38,643 nucleotides of DNA from positions 97,811-136,453 of the forward strand of contig NZ_KN360929.1 of NCBI RefSeq assembly GCF_000784355.1. The letters are read 5' to 3'. This document shows positions 24,379 to 32,863 of the stretch, one piece after another. A program made the position numbers and the translations under genes. Below the pieces are notes generated by a model. That model worked only from the letters and a program-made list of their open reading frames with translations, made no database searches and was not told the origin of the DNA. The DNA is from Methanolacinia paynteri (GTDB taxonomy: Archaea; Halobacteriota; Methanomicrobia; Methanomicrobiales; Methanomicrobiaceae). The first letter of the stretch is position 1, and every line of letters starts with the position of its first letter.

Positions 24379-24720
24379 AGTGCATCAACCCCGGAACAAT
24401 ATTGAATATGACTGAACAAACCAGTGAAAAATATTTAACAATTGACACAGGCAATTCAGTAACACCAGTATAGTGTATTCTAACTATTCATAGATATTTA
24501 AATGCGTTGTGTTGCTTCAGGCTCGTTAGGAAATAACCTGGAGATGATTCCTGGAAGCCGGCCGGAAATTTCTGCAATTATGTTCCTCTTTTCCGTCATT
24601 CCTGCCGAACTATAAACAAACCACCGGTTTTCAGGAACAGGTCCAGCCATAAAAAAAGACTTAATCAACCGAGGATCATATCAGGGATTTCAGAAAAAAA
24701 GAAAATTATTCAAAAAGAGA
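24379..24720. other. Gap between two pilin-signal genes
   Basis: No gene is recognised. On the minus strand an AT-rich box at about 24427-24438 (TTAAATAT) could drive the PKD/PA14 gene, with a leader of some 30 bases holding GGGGTTGATG just before the CTG at 24378. TTTAAATA at about 24497-24504 is a second candidate. A-rich and T-rich runs near 24700-24720 likely end the next transcript. Confidence 0.35.
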
Positions 24721-26388
24721 CTAATTTCCAAACGGGTAATCTTCCGGATCGCTGATATAATTGGCAATGTTCCTGAATTCGACATCTGTTCCATAGTCGA
24801 CATAGAACCCGTCTCTTGCAATAACTACTCCTTCAAAATAACTACCATGGAAAGTGACCCTCCCGTAAGGAGCGAATAAAACACCCGTTACATGATAGGC
24901 CCATTGGTTCACATAAATATTAATATCCCCACCAGATACAATGACAATATTTTCTGCGCTGTTATAATAATAAACTACAGTCGAATAGCTGTTATCGTCA
25001 TATATTTTTATTCCGCTTACCAGAGAAGAAGTGTTGACATAATTATGATTGTCATACCATTGCTCTGATCTTGTATCAGGAATTGGAATTTCAAGGAATA
25101 CGGGCATTGAAAAATCCGGGACAGAAGCCACAGGATGACATTTGTTAAGGATATAATTAGAGCATCCGCCTAGATTTGAGAGCGAGCCGGTATAATAGAT
25201 AGATACGCCGTTGTCAATATTTGGACACCATCCACCAGGTTCGGCCAATACCACATTCCCATCAACATAGATATCATCGGACACATGACCACCGTTCAAA
25301 TGCAGATCTCCTTTGACATGCGCCTCTCCGTCGATGTTGCCATTATTGAAATAAAGATCTCCGTCAGTATAGAGAACTCCAGAAATACCAGTATATAGCA
25401 CGACATTTCCACCTACATAGATCTCATCGCCATATACCCTGCTATTACCAGTAAGATCCAGATTGTCTGTAATATATATTAATCCGGGGAGAGTCGTAGA
25501 ACCAAGATACTGACTACCTGAAAGTTCGACGGAGCCGTTGACGTAAATATTTGAGACATATATCTTTGCGTTGCCGTTCAAATCGCCGGATAATATATCT
25601 CCTGTTATGATAACAGTCGAGTTTTCACCAACAATTGTGTCCCCTTTAAAATCCAACTTGGTTCCGTACACGAAGACACTCTCATTCGTGACAAAGTCCG
25701 AGAATCCGAAGACTGTTACGTTAATTGTAGTGGAGTTACATCCTCCTTCATTACAGGCAGTCAGAGTAACTGAATATGTGCTTGAATTGTTATACGTATG
25801 TACCGGCGGGTTTTTTAATGCTGAAGAGGTATTGTCCCCGAAATCCCAGGACCAGAATGTAGGATCACCGGTAGACAAATCTTCGAAAGAGACCTCAAGC
25901 GGTGCATACCCCGAAGCAGGAGTGGAAGTGAAGTTTGCAACAGGAGCAGGAATTCCGGGCCCGCATGTGAGGCTTTCAATGACCGTAGGATTCCTGGAAT
26001 CAGTAGATACTATTTGAATTACAGTACCTTCAGTGCATGGGAGAGAGCTTTCAAGAATGTCTCCGACTGAAAATGTGATCCAGGGATCACCCTCAGGCGT
26101 CTCAAAATCATCGGTACGATCGGCTCCGTCCACGAGTATCTGCGTGGTCTCCCTGGAGAGTGTGTCCCCCCCCTGGTGAAGCAGATTGATATTCCCGTTT
26201 CCATCGACGGTACTGACCCTGAGTGCAGGAGTTTCTACAGCAGAAGTGCCCGAAAAAACGACTATCGCCAGCATCCCGATGACGACGGCGATAACAGCAG
26301 TAAGAAGAAGAGCACCGATCAGCTCCGCCACAGCTTCCTCATCCCCGGAAATCATTCCTTTTACAGACAAATCTTTACTACACTTCAT
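24721..26388 (-). CDS. Pilin-signal protein with PKD domain and polymer-like beta-repeat region
   Basis: The 555-residue product begins MKCSKDLSVKGMISGDEEA, followed by VAELIGALLLTAVIAVVIGMLAI, a class III signal with its pilin helix. Residues 45-145 are an Ig-like region as in other archaeal pilin-type proteins (LLHQGGDTLSRETTQILVDG). A PKD domain lies at about 150-228 (WSWDFGDN). From about 235 to 385 there are short repeats alternating beta strands and V/I-x-G turns (DLNGNAKIYVSNIYVNGSVE; DLYFNNGNIDGEAHVKGDLHL), like the bactofilin or polymer-forming beta-helix fold. The end region recalls pilin-like surface domains (GVLFAPYGRVTFHGSYFEGVVIARDG). Function unknown; probably part of a surface filament or coat. 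Confidence 0.8.
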   Translation of the reverse strand: MKCSKDLSVKGMISGDEEAVAELIGALLLTAVIAVVIGMLAIVVFSGTSAVETPALRVSTVDGNGNINLLHQGGDTLSRETTQILVDGADRTDDFETPEGDPWITFSVGDILESSLPCTEGTVIQIVSTDSRNPTVIESLTCGPGIPAPVANFTSTPASGYAPLEVSFEDLSTGDPTFWSWDFGDNTSSALKNPPVHTYNNSSTYSVTLTACNEGGCNSTTINVTVFGFSDFVTNESVFVYGTKLDFKGDTIVGENSTVIITGDILSGDLNGNAKIYVSNIYVNGSVELSGSQYLGSTTLPGLIYITDNLDLTGNSRVYGDEIYVGGNVVLYTGISGVLYTDGDLYFNNGNIDGEAHVKGDLHLNGGHVSDDIYVDGNVVLAEPGGWCPNIDNGVSIYYTGSLSNLGGCSNYILNKCHPVASVPDFSMPVFLEIPIPDTRSEQWYDNHNYVNTSSLVSGIKIYDDNSYSTVVYYYNSAENIVIVSGGDINIYVNQWAYHVTGVLFAPYGRVTFHGSYFEGVVIARDGFYVDYGTDVEFRNIANYISDPEDYPFGN

Positions 26389-26444
26389 TTTTAATCCCTT
26401 TTCCCGGACCTTAATGGCATAACCCGCATAAGGCTTTTTCTACA

Positions 26445-27323
26445 TCAGGTAAAAGTCGCCGCAACAGACTGGAGTGAAACGGTATAATTGGCATACCAAT
26501 AATGAATCTCGTCAAGATTTGTTACTGTAGTACGGTTGCCGCCCGTAAGATTCGCGTTTCCCCCGAGCTCCCGGATAATGCTCCGCCAAGCCTTTGCAGA
26601 TGATTCATCCCTGAGTGTCAGGTTTATGGTATACGGGTCTCCTAAAACCGGTTCAAATATATTTTCTTCTGTACTGTCATTCAGTAAGGTATCGATACGA
26701 ACCTGGCCCTCTCCGCTGATCGAGGTCGTTCCCGATCCTCCCATATCAAGATTTACGAGCACCAGTGTGGCCGTCTGACCATTTGGACTGAAGCTGAAAG
26801 TAGGGGCGACCCTGTTTACCGTCCCGTCGCTTTGCTTGAGAAATACACCTCCCAGCTCGTAGTAATAGGTCTGCGGTATCCAGTAGTTATTCATCCCTTT
26901 ATACTGGACACTCCCTATCTCTTCGTTCATGAGAATGCCGCTGCTGTTGCTTATTTCGAACCATTCGGAACCATTTTCCAGGGAAATTGTCCCTGAAGAT
27001 CCAAAGGGCCTCATGAAAAACAGAAAAAGCCCCTGGCTGTATGTTGCTCCGCCCTGTGAGCCGAGCACGAGTGAATTAGAGAGAGTGACGCCCTTGGGAC
27101 CTTCACCTGTCGCGGGATTATAATTGATCCACAGCGAATCGGCCGTAATCTTATATTGCGTGAACCAGTCCTGGACATAACCCATGTGCTCGATCTCCTG
27201 CTGCCTCCCGTCCGCAGGAACTACATAGATGACCCAGATTGAAAGAAATATCATAATCAGGGCAAGGATCATGATAAATCCTATTACCTCGGAAAGGCCT
27301 TCTTCACTATTTATACGATTCAT
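26445..27323 (-). CDS. Archaeal pilin-like protein (DUF7289 type)
   Basis: The 292-residue protein starts MNRINSEEG, then LSEVIGFIMILALIMIFLSIWVIYVV: a class III signal with cleavage expected after the glycine. The outside part begins PADGRQQEIEHMGYVQDWFTQYKITADSLWIN and has GVTLSNSLVLGSQGG and LFFMRPFGSSGTISLENGSEWFEI, typical of the DUF7289 group of haloarchaeal and methanogen surface proteins. The C-terminus HYWYANYTVSLQSVAATFT is beta-rich. It is transcribed before the two PKD proteins on the same strand (56 and 332 bases apart). Its length is larger than the usual major pilin; it could be a minor pilin. Confidence 0.8.
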   Translation of the reverse strand: MNRINSEEGLSEVIGFIMILALIMIFLSIWVIYVVPADGRQQEIEHMGYVQDWFTQYKITADSLWINYNPATGEGPKGVTLSNSLVLGSQGGATYSQGLFLFFMRPFGSSGTISLENGSEWFEISNSSGILMNEEIGSVQYKGMNNYWIPQTYYYELGGVFLKQSDGTVNRVAPTFSFSPNGQTATLVLVNLDMGGSGTTSISGEGQVRIDTLLNDSTEENIFEPVLGDPYTINLTLRDESSAKAWRSIIRELGGNANLTGGNRTTVTNLDEIHYWYANYTVSLQSVAATFT

Positions 27324-27440
27324 TCTCCAGGTACCCGTGTTTTAAGATATTAATGCTTTATTAAATCACTAAAAATTAATTATTCTTCCGCTGACAGAAC
27401 CTACATATTGTTAATCTCGGACTAATAATATATAAGGCAC

Positions 27441-28961
27441 ATGCAAATGAACAGGCAGGAAAAGATACACTGGGCTGATGTAATTGCCGCAGAAGTCCGG
27501 CAGGATATTCCTCACAGGATCGCTACCGGGATTACACCGTCGGGTCCTATCCATATCGGCAATATGAGAGAGGTCCTTACAGGCGACATCGTATACAAGG
27601 CCATGCAGGAGAGGGGCCTTGAAGTAGAACTCATGTACAATGCGGACGAATTCGATCCCTTAAGAAAGGTCTACCCGTTCCTTCCTGAAGAATACAGCAA
27701 ATATATCGGGATGCCGATCTGCGACATTCCGTGCCCCTGCGGGAAGCACAAAAGCTATGCCGAACATTTCCTCGAACCTTTCCTGAACTCGCTCGAAGAA
27801 CTCGATGTAAAACCGAAAGTCCTCAGGTCGAGCGAACTATACAGGTCGGGAATGTTCACCGAAGAGATCAAAACCGCACTTGAAAACGCACCGAAAATTA
27901 AGGAGATCCTGGAGACCGTTTCAGGGAGGCAGCTCCCTGACAACTGGGTGCCGTTCTACCCGATATGCAGCAGCTGCGGAACTATCTCTAACGCAGAACT
28001 TCTCGAACACGATCCTGAAAAACACCTTGTCAGGTACAGGTGCGGCTGCGGCGATGAGGGAGTGTGCGACTACTCGAAAGGAGAGGGCAAACTCGTATGG
28101 CGTGTCGACTGGCCGATGAGATGGAAGGCGCTCGGGGTCACGATCGAGCCATTCGGAAAGGACCACGCTGCAGCCGGCGGCTCATACGATACGGGCAAAA
28201 AGATAGTGGAAGAGATCTTCGGCGGCTCCGCACCGTTCCCCGTCCCGTATGAATGGATCAGTCTCAAGGGAAAAGGGGCGATGGCATCGTCCACCGGAGT
28301 TGCGATAACAATAGACTCGATGCTCGAGATCGTTCCGCCGGACGTCCTGAGGTATCTCATAGTAAAGACGAAACCCGAGAAGGCGATCACATTCGATCCC
28401 GGCATGGGCCTGCTCTCGCTTATCGACGAATACTCTAAAATTGCAGAGAAGGGAGAAGGACGGGAGTATGAGTTCTCAAAGATATCGAGCGTTGCAACCG
28501 ACATCCCGTTCAGGCATCTTGTAACCGTCGTGCAGACTGCAAGAAATGAGAACGACATCTTCGAGATACTCGAGAGAAGCGGGTACAATGTAACAAACCG
28601 CGATGCCGTGATCAGGAGAGTTCACAGGGCGGAGAAATGGGTGGAAAAATATGCTCCCGATATGGTGAAGTTCACCGTTGCAAAGGAGCTGCCCCCCGAA
28701 TGTGCCGAACTTTCCGACGGACAGAAGAAAGCCGTATCGAACCTGATTGAGAAATATTCAGCTCTTAGCACCTGGAATGCCGAAGATCTTCATAATGAGG
28801 TCTACGAAGCGGCCGAAGGAGCGGGAATCGATTCGAAAGAGCTATTCACGGCTATATACATCTCGATACTCGGAAAGCAGAGAGGGCCGCGTGCAGGGTG
28901 GTTCCTCGAGGCGCTCGGCAGGGATTTCGTGATCGAAAGGCTCAAAGAAACGGTGGATTAA
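27441..28961 (+). CDS. lysS: Lysyl-tRNA synthetase, class I
   Basis: The 506-residue protein is the class I LysRS of archaea. ITPSGPIHIGNMREVLTGD carries the HIGN form of the HIGH motif (residues 38-41) and LKGKGAMASSTG (around 277-288) the KMSKS equivalent. Cysteine-rich blocks CDIPCPCGKH and CSSCGT with CRCGCGDEGVC probably bind zinc. The C-terminal part is the helical alpha-bundle. Methanogens commonly use this unusual class I enzyme in place of the class II LysRS. ATG 27441 and ATG 27447 are both possible. It is followed by a radical SAM gene after one base. Confidence 0.97.
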   Translation: MQMNRQEKIHWADVIAAEVRQDIPHRIATGITPSGPIHIGNMREVLTGDIVYKAMQERGLEVELMYNADEFDPLRKVYPFLPEEYSKYIGMPICDIPCPCGKHKSYAEHFLEPFLNSLEELDVKPKVLRSSELYRSGMFTEEIKTALENAPKIKEILETVSGRQLPDNWVPFYPICSSCGTISNAELLEHDPEKHLVRYRCGCGDEGVCDYSKGEGKLVWRVDWPMRWKALGVTIEPFGKDHAAAGGSYDTGKKIVEEIFGGSAPFPVPYEWISLKGKGAMASSTGVAITIDSMLEIVPPDVLRYLIVKTKPEKAITFDPGMGLLSLIDEYSKIAEKGEGREYEFSKISSVATDIPFRHLVTVVQTARNENDIFEILERSGYNVTNRDAVIRRVHRAEKWVEKYAPDMVKFTVAKELPPECAELSDGQKKAVSNLIEKYSALSTWNAEDLHNEVYEAAEGAGIDSKELFTAIYISILGKQRGPRAGWFLEALGRDFVIERLKETVD

Positions 28962-28962
28962 A

Positions 28963-29931
28963 GTGCTCAGTAAAGGATGCAGGCAGTGCCACAAAGGCGC
29001 AAAGATGGTGCTGTTCGTTACAGGCATGTGCGAGAAGGACTGTTGGTACTGCCCGATATCCTACGAAAGAAAAAATAAAGACAAGACATTTGCAAACGAC
29101 AGGCTCGTCGAGAAACCCGAAGACATGCTGGAAGAGGCCCGGAATATGGACGCCCTCGGGACCGGAATTACCGGGGGAGAGGCGCTTCTTGAGACTGAAC
29201 GCGTTACATTCTATGCCAGGATGCTGAAGGCGGAGTTCGGGGACGAGCACCACATCCACCTGTATACCGGAACGGCACCCTCGAAGGAGAGGTTAACGAG
29301 ACTGAAAGGTCTTGTCGACGAGATCAGGTTCCACCCGCCGCAGGAGTTGTGGGACAATATCCTCGAAACCGATTATATCAGGGCGATAAAGGATGCAAAG
29401 GAGCTCGGAATGGAGGCGACGATCGAGGTGCCGTCGCTCCCGGGCCTTGAAAAACTCATCCCCGTTCTTCCCCTTGTCGATTACCTGAACATAAACGAAC
29501 TCGAATGGAGTGAGACGAACGCTGCCGCGATGAGGGAGAGGGGGCTGAGTCTCGAAGACGATTATCATAATGCCGTTCCGGGAGCGAAGAAATGGGCCGG
29601 AGAGCTTCTTGCCGCAGACGACAAGGTCCACTGGTGCTCCTCGACCTTCAAGGACTCTGTTCAGCTCCGTGAAAGGCTTAAGAGAATAGCTGATAACACT
29701 GCACGTCCGTTCGAGGAGATCACCGAAGACGGGACCGTTGTCTACGGGGTGCTGATCCCGTCGGGAACTGTCCCGGAGGATCTCGACGAAGAACTCTGCG
29801 AGATCTTCGACGACAGGATCGAACTTGCATGGTGGCTGCTTACCGAATATCCCGACGACTTTCCGGGAGACAAAAAGATAATTGAAAGGTACCCTAATAA
29901 TGGAATGATTGTCGAGGTGACACCAGTTTGA
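28963..29931 (+). CDS. Radical SAM protein (PFL-activase-like, uncharacterised)
   Basis: The 322-residue product has a GTG start one base after the lysS stop. The 4Fe-4S motif is MCEKDCWYCP (C23, C27, C30), with an additional pair C6 and C9 (GCRQCHKGAK) at the very N-terminus. GITGGEALLETERV holds the glycine-rich SAM contact, and LYTGTAPSKE, VDEIRFHPP, ATIEVPSLPGLEK and LNINELEWSE make the barrel strands. It resembles the archaeal family related to pyruvate formate-lyase activating enzymes. Substrate unknown. Its 3' end overlaps the TTG start of uppS by four bases. Confidence 0.88.
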   Translation: MLSKGCRQCHKGAKMVLFVTGMCEKDCWYCPISYERKNKDKTFANDRLVEKPEDMLEEARNMDALGTGITGGEALLETERVTFYARMLKAEFGDEHHIHLYTGTAPSKERLTRLKGLVDEIRFHPPQELWDNILETDYIRAIKDAKELGMEATIEVPSLPGLEKLIPVLPLVDYLNINELEWSETNAAAMRERGLSLEDDYHNAVPGAKKWAGELLAADDKVHWCSSTFKDSVQLRERLKRIADNTARPFEEITEDGTVVYGVLIPSGTVPEDLDEELCEIFDDRIELAWWLLTEYPDDFPGDKKIIERYPNNGMIVEVTPV

Positions 29932-30701
29932 GAAAGCCGGGACAGGTGCTGGAATCTTTTTACGAGAGACGTATACTAGGGCAGTGCAGGCATATCCCGG
30001 ATCATATCGCTATCATCCAGGACGGGAACAGGAGATATGCAAAAGAGAGAGGGATCGATGTCGCGATAGGACACAGGATGGGAGCCGAGAAGACAAATAT
30101 GGTCCTCGAGTGGGCAAGAGATATAGGTGTCAGGCATCTTACGCTCTACTGTTTTTCCACCGAAAATTTCAACAGATCGGAATACGAACAGAACGAGCTG
30201 TTTAAACTCTTTACTGAAAAAGCCATGGAAACCCTTGAAGATGAGAGGGTTCACGAAAACAGGATACGATTCCAGATGGTAGGCGACCGCGATCTTGTTC
30301 CGGAAGATCTCCTGAAAAGGATTGAAAAAGTTGAGGAAGTCACAAAAAAATACAACAATTTTACAATAAATCTTGCTCTCGCCTACGGCGGCAGAAACGA
30401 GATCCTCCATGCGACAAAGAGCATCCTGAGCGATATTGAAAAAGGCGTCCTGCGTCCTGAGGATATTAACGAAGACATGATCAACGCCCACCTCTACCAC
30501 GGCATGAATATCCCCCCGGTGGATCTGATCATAAGGACGGGGGACGACAAAAGAACCTCGAACTTCCTGCCGTGGCTTGCAAACGGAAACGAATCGGCGG
30601 TATATTTTTGCGCACCCTACTGGCCGGTATTCCGGAAGATCGACCTCTTAAGGGGCATCAGGGTCTTCAGCAACAGAGTAGACAGCTCTTATTTGCCGTA
30701 A
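29928..30701 (+). CDS. uppS: cis-Prenyltransferase, catalytic-motif subunit (UppS family)
   Basis: The 257-residue protein starts with TTG overlapping the preceding stop. The catalytic region IAIIQDGNRRYAKERG (DGNRRY at 32-37) and GHRMGAEKT, LYCFSTENFNRS are intact. The C-terminal substrate-binding motif usually reads RTSGExRxSNFLLWQxxYSELYF; here it is IRTGDDKRTSNFLPW and then LANGNESAVYFC, so the WQ-x2-YSE part is lost. It makes long polyprenyl diphosphates for the lipid carriers of surface glycans. It may need the partner encoded opposite (31348-30689). Transcribed with lysS and the radical SAM gene. Confidence 0.92.
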   Translation: MRKPGQVLESFYERRILGQCRHIPDHIAIIQDGNRRYAKERGIDVAIGHRMGAEKTNMVLEWARDIGVRHLTLYCFSTENFNRSEYEQNELFKLFTEKAMETLEDERVHENRIRFQMVGDRDLVPEDLLKRIEKVEEVTKKYNNFTINLALAYGGRNEILHATKSILSDIEKGVLRPEDINEDMINAHLYHGMNIPPVDLIIRTGDDKRTSNFLPWLANGNESAVYFCAPYWPVFRKIDLLRGIRVFSNRVDSSYLP

Positions 30702-31348
30702 CGCCTTTTCCGGGTCTGGTAATCGCGAAGGGCTCTTAATAGATCCAGTTTTCTGAATTCACTCCAGTTTACGTCGGTGAAGAACAATTCAGAGTACACC
30801 GACTGCCATATCAGGAAGTCGGTCAGGTGACTTCCGCCGGCTTTTATTACAAGGTCGGGTTCGTACCTGAAACTCAGGTGCGATTCTATCATCTTCTCAT
30901 CGACGTCTTCAGGATGTACTTTTTCCTGTGCCATTTGCCGTATCCCACGGACTATCTCTTCTCTGCCGCTTACGCCAATTGCTACATGGACGTCTGCACC
31001 TTCGCCTGCGACGAATTTCTCGCCTGCGCAATAGAGGTTTACCTGTGCGAATCCGGAGATTTCTTTTAACTTTTCAAGGAAAGATTTCAATCCCTCGGGA
31101 TTGTCCGTATCGACATGAAACGTGATATGGCGGATTCCCATATCGCAGCACCATTTTGCCACTTCATTGGTTTTCTCCGGGGCATCGGCGACATCCCTGT
31201 CAGTCAGCATAAAGCATACGGATTCGGGAGGATTTGTAATCCCCTTCTTCAGCCTGCTTTCGTAATACCGCCTTATAAGCATGTCAATTGATGCCCCAAA
31301 GACATTCCAGTCGTTCGGTGTATGTCTGTGGTTAAGAGTCAACCACAA
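30689..31348 (-). CDS. Divergent cis-prenyltransferase homologue (probable non-catalytic subunit)
   Basis: The 219-residue product is a shortened UppS homologue. Where the catalytic DGNRRW motif should be, it reads SVCFMLTDRDVADAPEKT. Its C-terminal region is better kept than in UppS next door: VIKAGGSHLTDFLIWQSVYSELFFTDVNW and then EFRKLDLLRALRDYQTRKRR. This split resembles the eukaryotic pair of DHDDS and the Nogo-B receptor, and two-subunit cis-prenyltransferases have been reported in archaea. The gene faces uppS and their 3' ends overlap by 13 bases. It likely forms a heteromer with UppS; this is inference. Confidence 0.85.
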   Translation of the reverse strand: MWLTLNHRHTPNDWNVFGASIDMLIRRYYESRLKKGITNPPESVCFMLTDRDVADAPEKTNEVAKWCCDMGIRHITFHVDTDNPEGLKSFLEKLKEISGFAQVNLYCAGEKFVAGEGADVHVAIGVSGREEIVRGIRQMAQEKVHPEDVDEKMIESHLSFRYEPDLVIKAGGSHLTDFLIWQSVYSELFFTDVNWSEFRKLDLLRALRDYQTRKRRYGK

Positions 31349-31378
31349 ACTAACTAATTCTTTTTCTCTTTATTACAT

Positions 31379-31388
31379 AAATATATAC
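31379..31388 (+). promoter_or_regulatory. TATA box of diphthine synthase gene
   Basis: AAATATATAC lies 32-41 bases before the ATG at 31420, giving an expected transcript start near 31408. A weak GGGAT follows in the leader. The same AT-rich stretch may also serve the divergent cis-prenyltransferase homologue. Confidence 0.4.
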
Positions 31389-31419
31389 TAATTGAATTTC
31401 GAGAAATAAGGGATACAAT

Positions 31420-32172
31420 ATGCTGTACTTTGTTGGATTAGGACTCTTTGATGAGAAAGATATATCAATAAAAGGTCTTGAGCGCATAAGGGACTCTGAC
31501 GAAATTTTTCTTGAGTCATACACCTCGCGTCTCACGGGAACGAATATTCAAAAAATGGAGCTCCTTTACGGAAAAAAACTCACCATTCTCGGGCGCCATG
31601 ATGTAGAGAACGAACCTGAAAAAATTCTGGAGGCTGCAAAAAAAGGCGATGCAGTGTTCCTCACCGGCGGCGATCCGATGGTATCGACCACGCATTCGGA
31701 TCTTCGCATCAGGGCCATGAGGGAGGACATAGAGACCGCAATAATCCACGCGTCGTCCATACAGAGTGCCGTGTGCGGGCTCTCCGGGCTCCAGAACTAC
31801 AGGTTCGGGAAATCATGCTCCGTTCCATACCCTGAGAAGGGATGGTTCCCTACGACACCTCTCAATACGATCCTGAAGAATCTTGACGATAACCTGCACA
31901 CTATCGTCTTTCTCGATATCAAACCAGACAGGTTCATGACTGTAAACGAGGGGATAGAGATTATCGAGCAGATGGCAGGGATGGAGAACAAGACTCCTCC
32001 GAAGCTCTACATAGGAATTGCACGGGCGGGATCTGATGCACCGGCGGTTATTGCGGGCGATGCCGAAAAACTGAAAGCGGCAGACTTCGGAGATCCGCTT
32101 CACATCCTTATCGTTCCGGGAGAGCTTCATATGATGGAGCAGGAATATCTCGAAACTTTTGCTGGGTTATGA
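31420..32172 (+). CDS. dphB: Diphthine synthase
   Basis: The 250-residue SAM methyltransferase begins [23 protein letters not shown] and has [36 protein letters not shown]-like [32 protein letters not shown] and [17 protein letters not shown], all typical of DphB of the tetrapyrrole methylase fold. It methylates the modified histidine of elongation factor 2 during diphthamide synthesis. Its stop codon overlaps the start of the next gene by four bases, so the two are co-translated. Confidence 0.96.
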   Translation: MLYFVGLGLFDEKDISIKGLERIRDSDEIFLESYTSRLTGTNIQKMELLYGKKLTILGRHDVENEPEKILEAAKKGDAVFLTGGDPMVSTTHSDLRIRAMREDIETAIIHASSIQSAVCGLSGLQNYRFGKSCSVPYPEKGWFPTTPLNTILKNLDDNLHTIVFLDIKPDRFMTVNEGIEIIEQMAGMENKTPPKLYIGIARAGSDAPAVIAGDAEKLKAADFGDPLHILIVPGELHMMEQEYLETFAGL

Positions 32173-32756
32173 AGATCGAAGCCGCAGGGGATCTGCTGAA
32201 GGAAAAGATCGAATCCTCGTCGATATCTCCCCCGGAGAAGACACCCCTGTACAGGGCCGCCGGGGAGATCATAGAGATGGCCCTCGCCTACCTGAGCGAC
32301 GGCGGCACATTCCTTGAGTCGGGCGACGAGGTAAATGCTCTTGCATCATATGCATACGGACTGGGATGGCTGGATGCCGGAATATACGCAGGACTGATAT
32401 CGTGCACGACAGATATCGGGTTCACGACTCTGGAATGTGACGAAGAGATACCGGAAACGCTCGGGGAGCACCTTAAGGAAAAGACAGGGAGATACCACCG
32501 CATGCTGGACTCTGCCGTCAGCGGTGTCGCACCTGCATCGGATAAAGAAAGTCCTGTCTTTACTGCAGCGACTGATATTATGGATATTGCCGGGAGGCAT
32601 CTTACGGAAGGGTCGGGCTATGAACAGGGAAGAGAAGGTGGGACCAGCCTTTCTTCTGCGCTCTGGCATTTCAGTTACGGCTACGGGTGGCTGGATGCCG
32701 GTGTCCGAATCGGAATCCTCTCGATTACAGGAGACAGGGCATTGTTCACTGTCTGA
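32169..32756 (+). CDS. DUF357 protein with two tandem domains
   Basis: The 195-residue protein consists of two similar halves of about 95 residues. Each holds a helical segment ending in a matching motif: [20 protein letters not shown] in the first and [20 protein letters not shown] in the second, preceded by [20 protein letters not shown] and [22 protein letters not shown]357 proteins are usually a single domain, so this looks like an internal duplication. Function unknown. It overlaps dphB by four bases, which suggests a tie to translation or to RNA modification, but this is only an inference from position. Confidence 0.85.
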   Translation: MKIEAAGDLLKEKIESSSISPPEKTPLYRAAGEIIEMALAYLSDGGTFLESGDEVNALASYAYGLGWLDAGIYAGLISCTTDIGFTTLECDEEIPETLGEHLKEKTGRYHRMLDSAVSGVAPASDKESPVFTAATDIMDIAGRHLTEGSGYEQGREGGTSLSSALWHFSYGYGWLDAGVRIGILSITGDRALFTV

Positions 32757-32817
32757 AATCAGGAGAATTTATTCAACTTTTTGGATTGAGATCTGAATCC
32801 GTCAGAACCTTAAAGGG

Positions 32818-32825
32818 TTTATATG
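32818..32825 (+). promoter_or_regulatory. TATA box of the flippase-like gene
   Basis: TTTATATG is 39-46 bases upstream of the ATG at 32864; the leader would hold AGGAGA (32845-32850). Confidence 0.4.
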
Positions 32826-32863
32826 TGGCAGTACTAAACTTTTCAGGAGATTTGGATTAATAT

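Noticed and set aside
27426..27435. AATATATAAG as the lysS TATA box
   Set aside because: It is only six bases before the ATG at 27441, so transcription would begin inside the coding region; the true promoter is probably further upstream.
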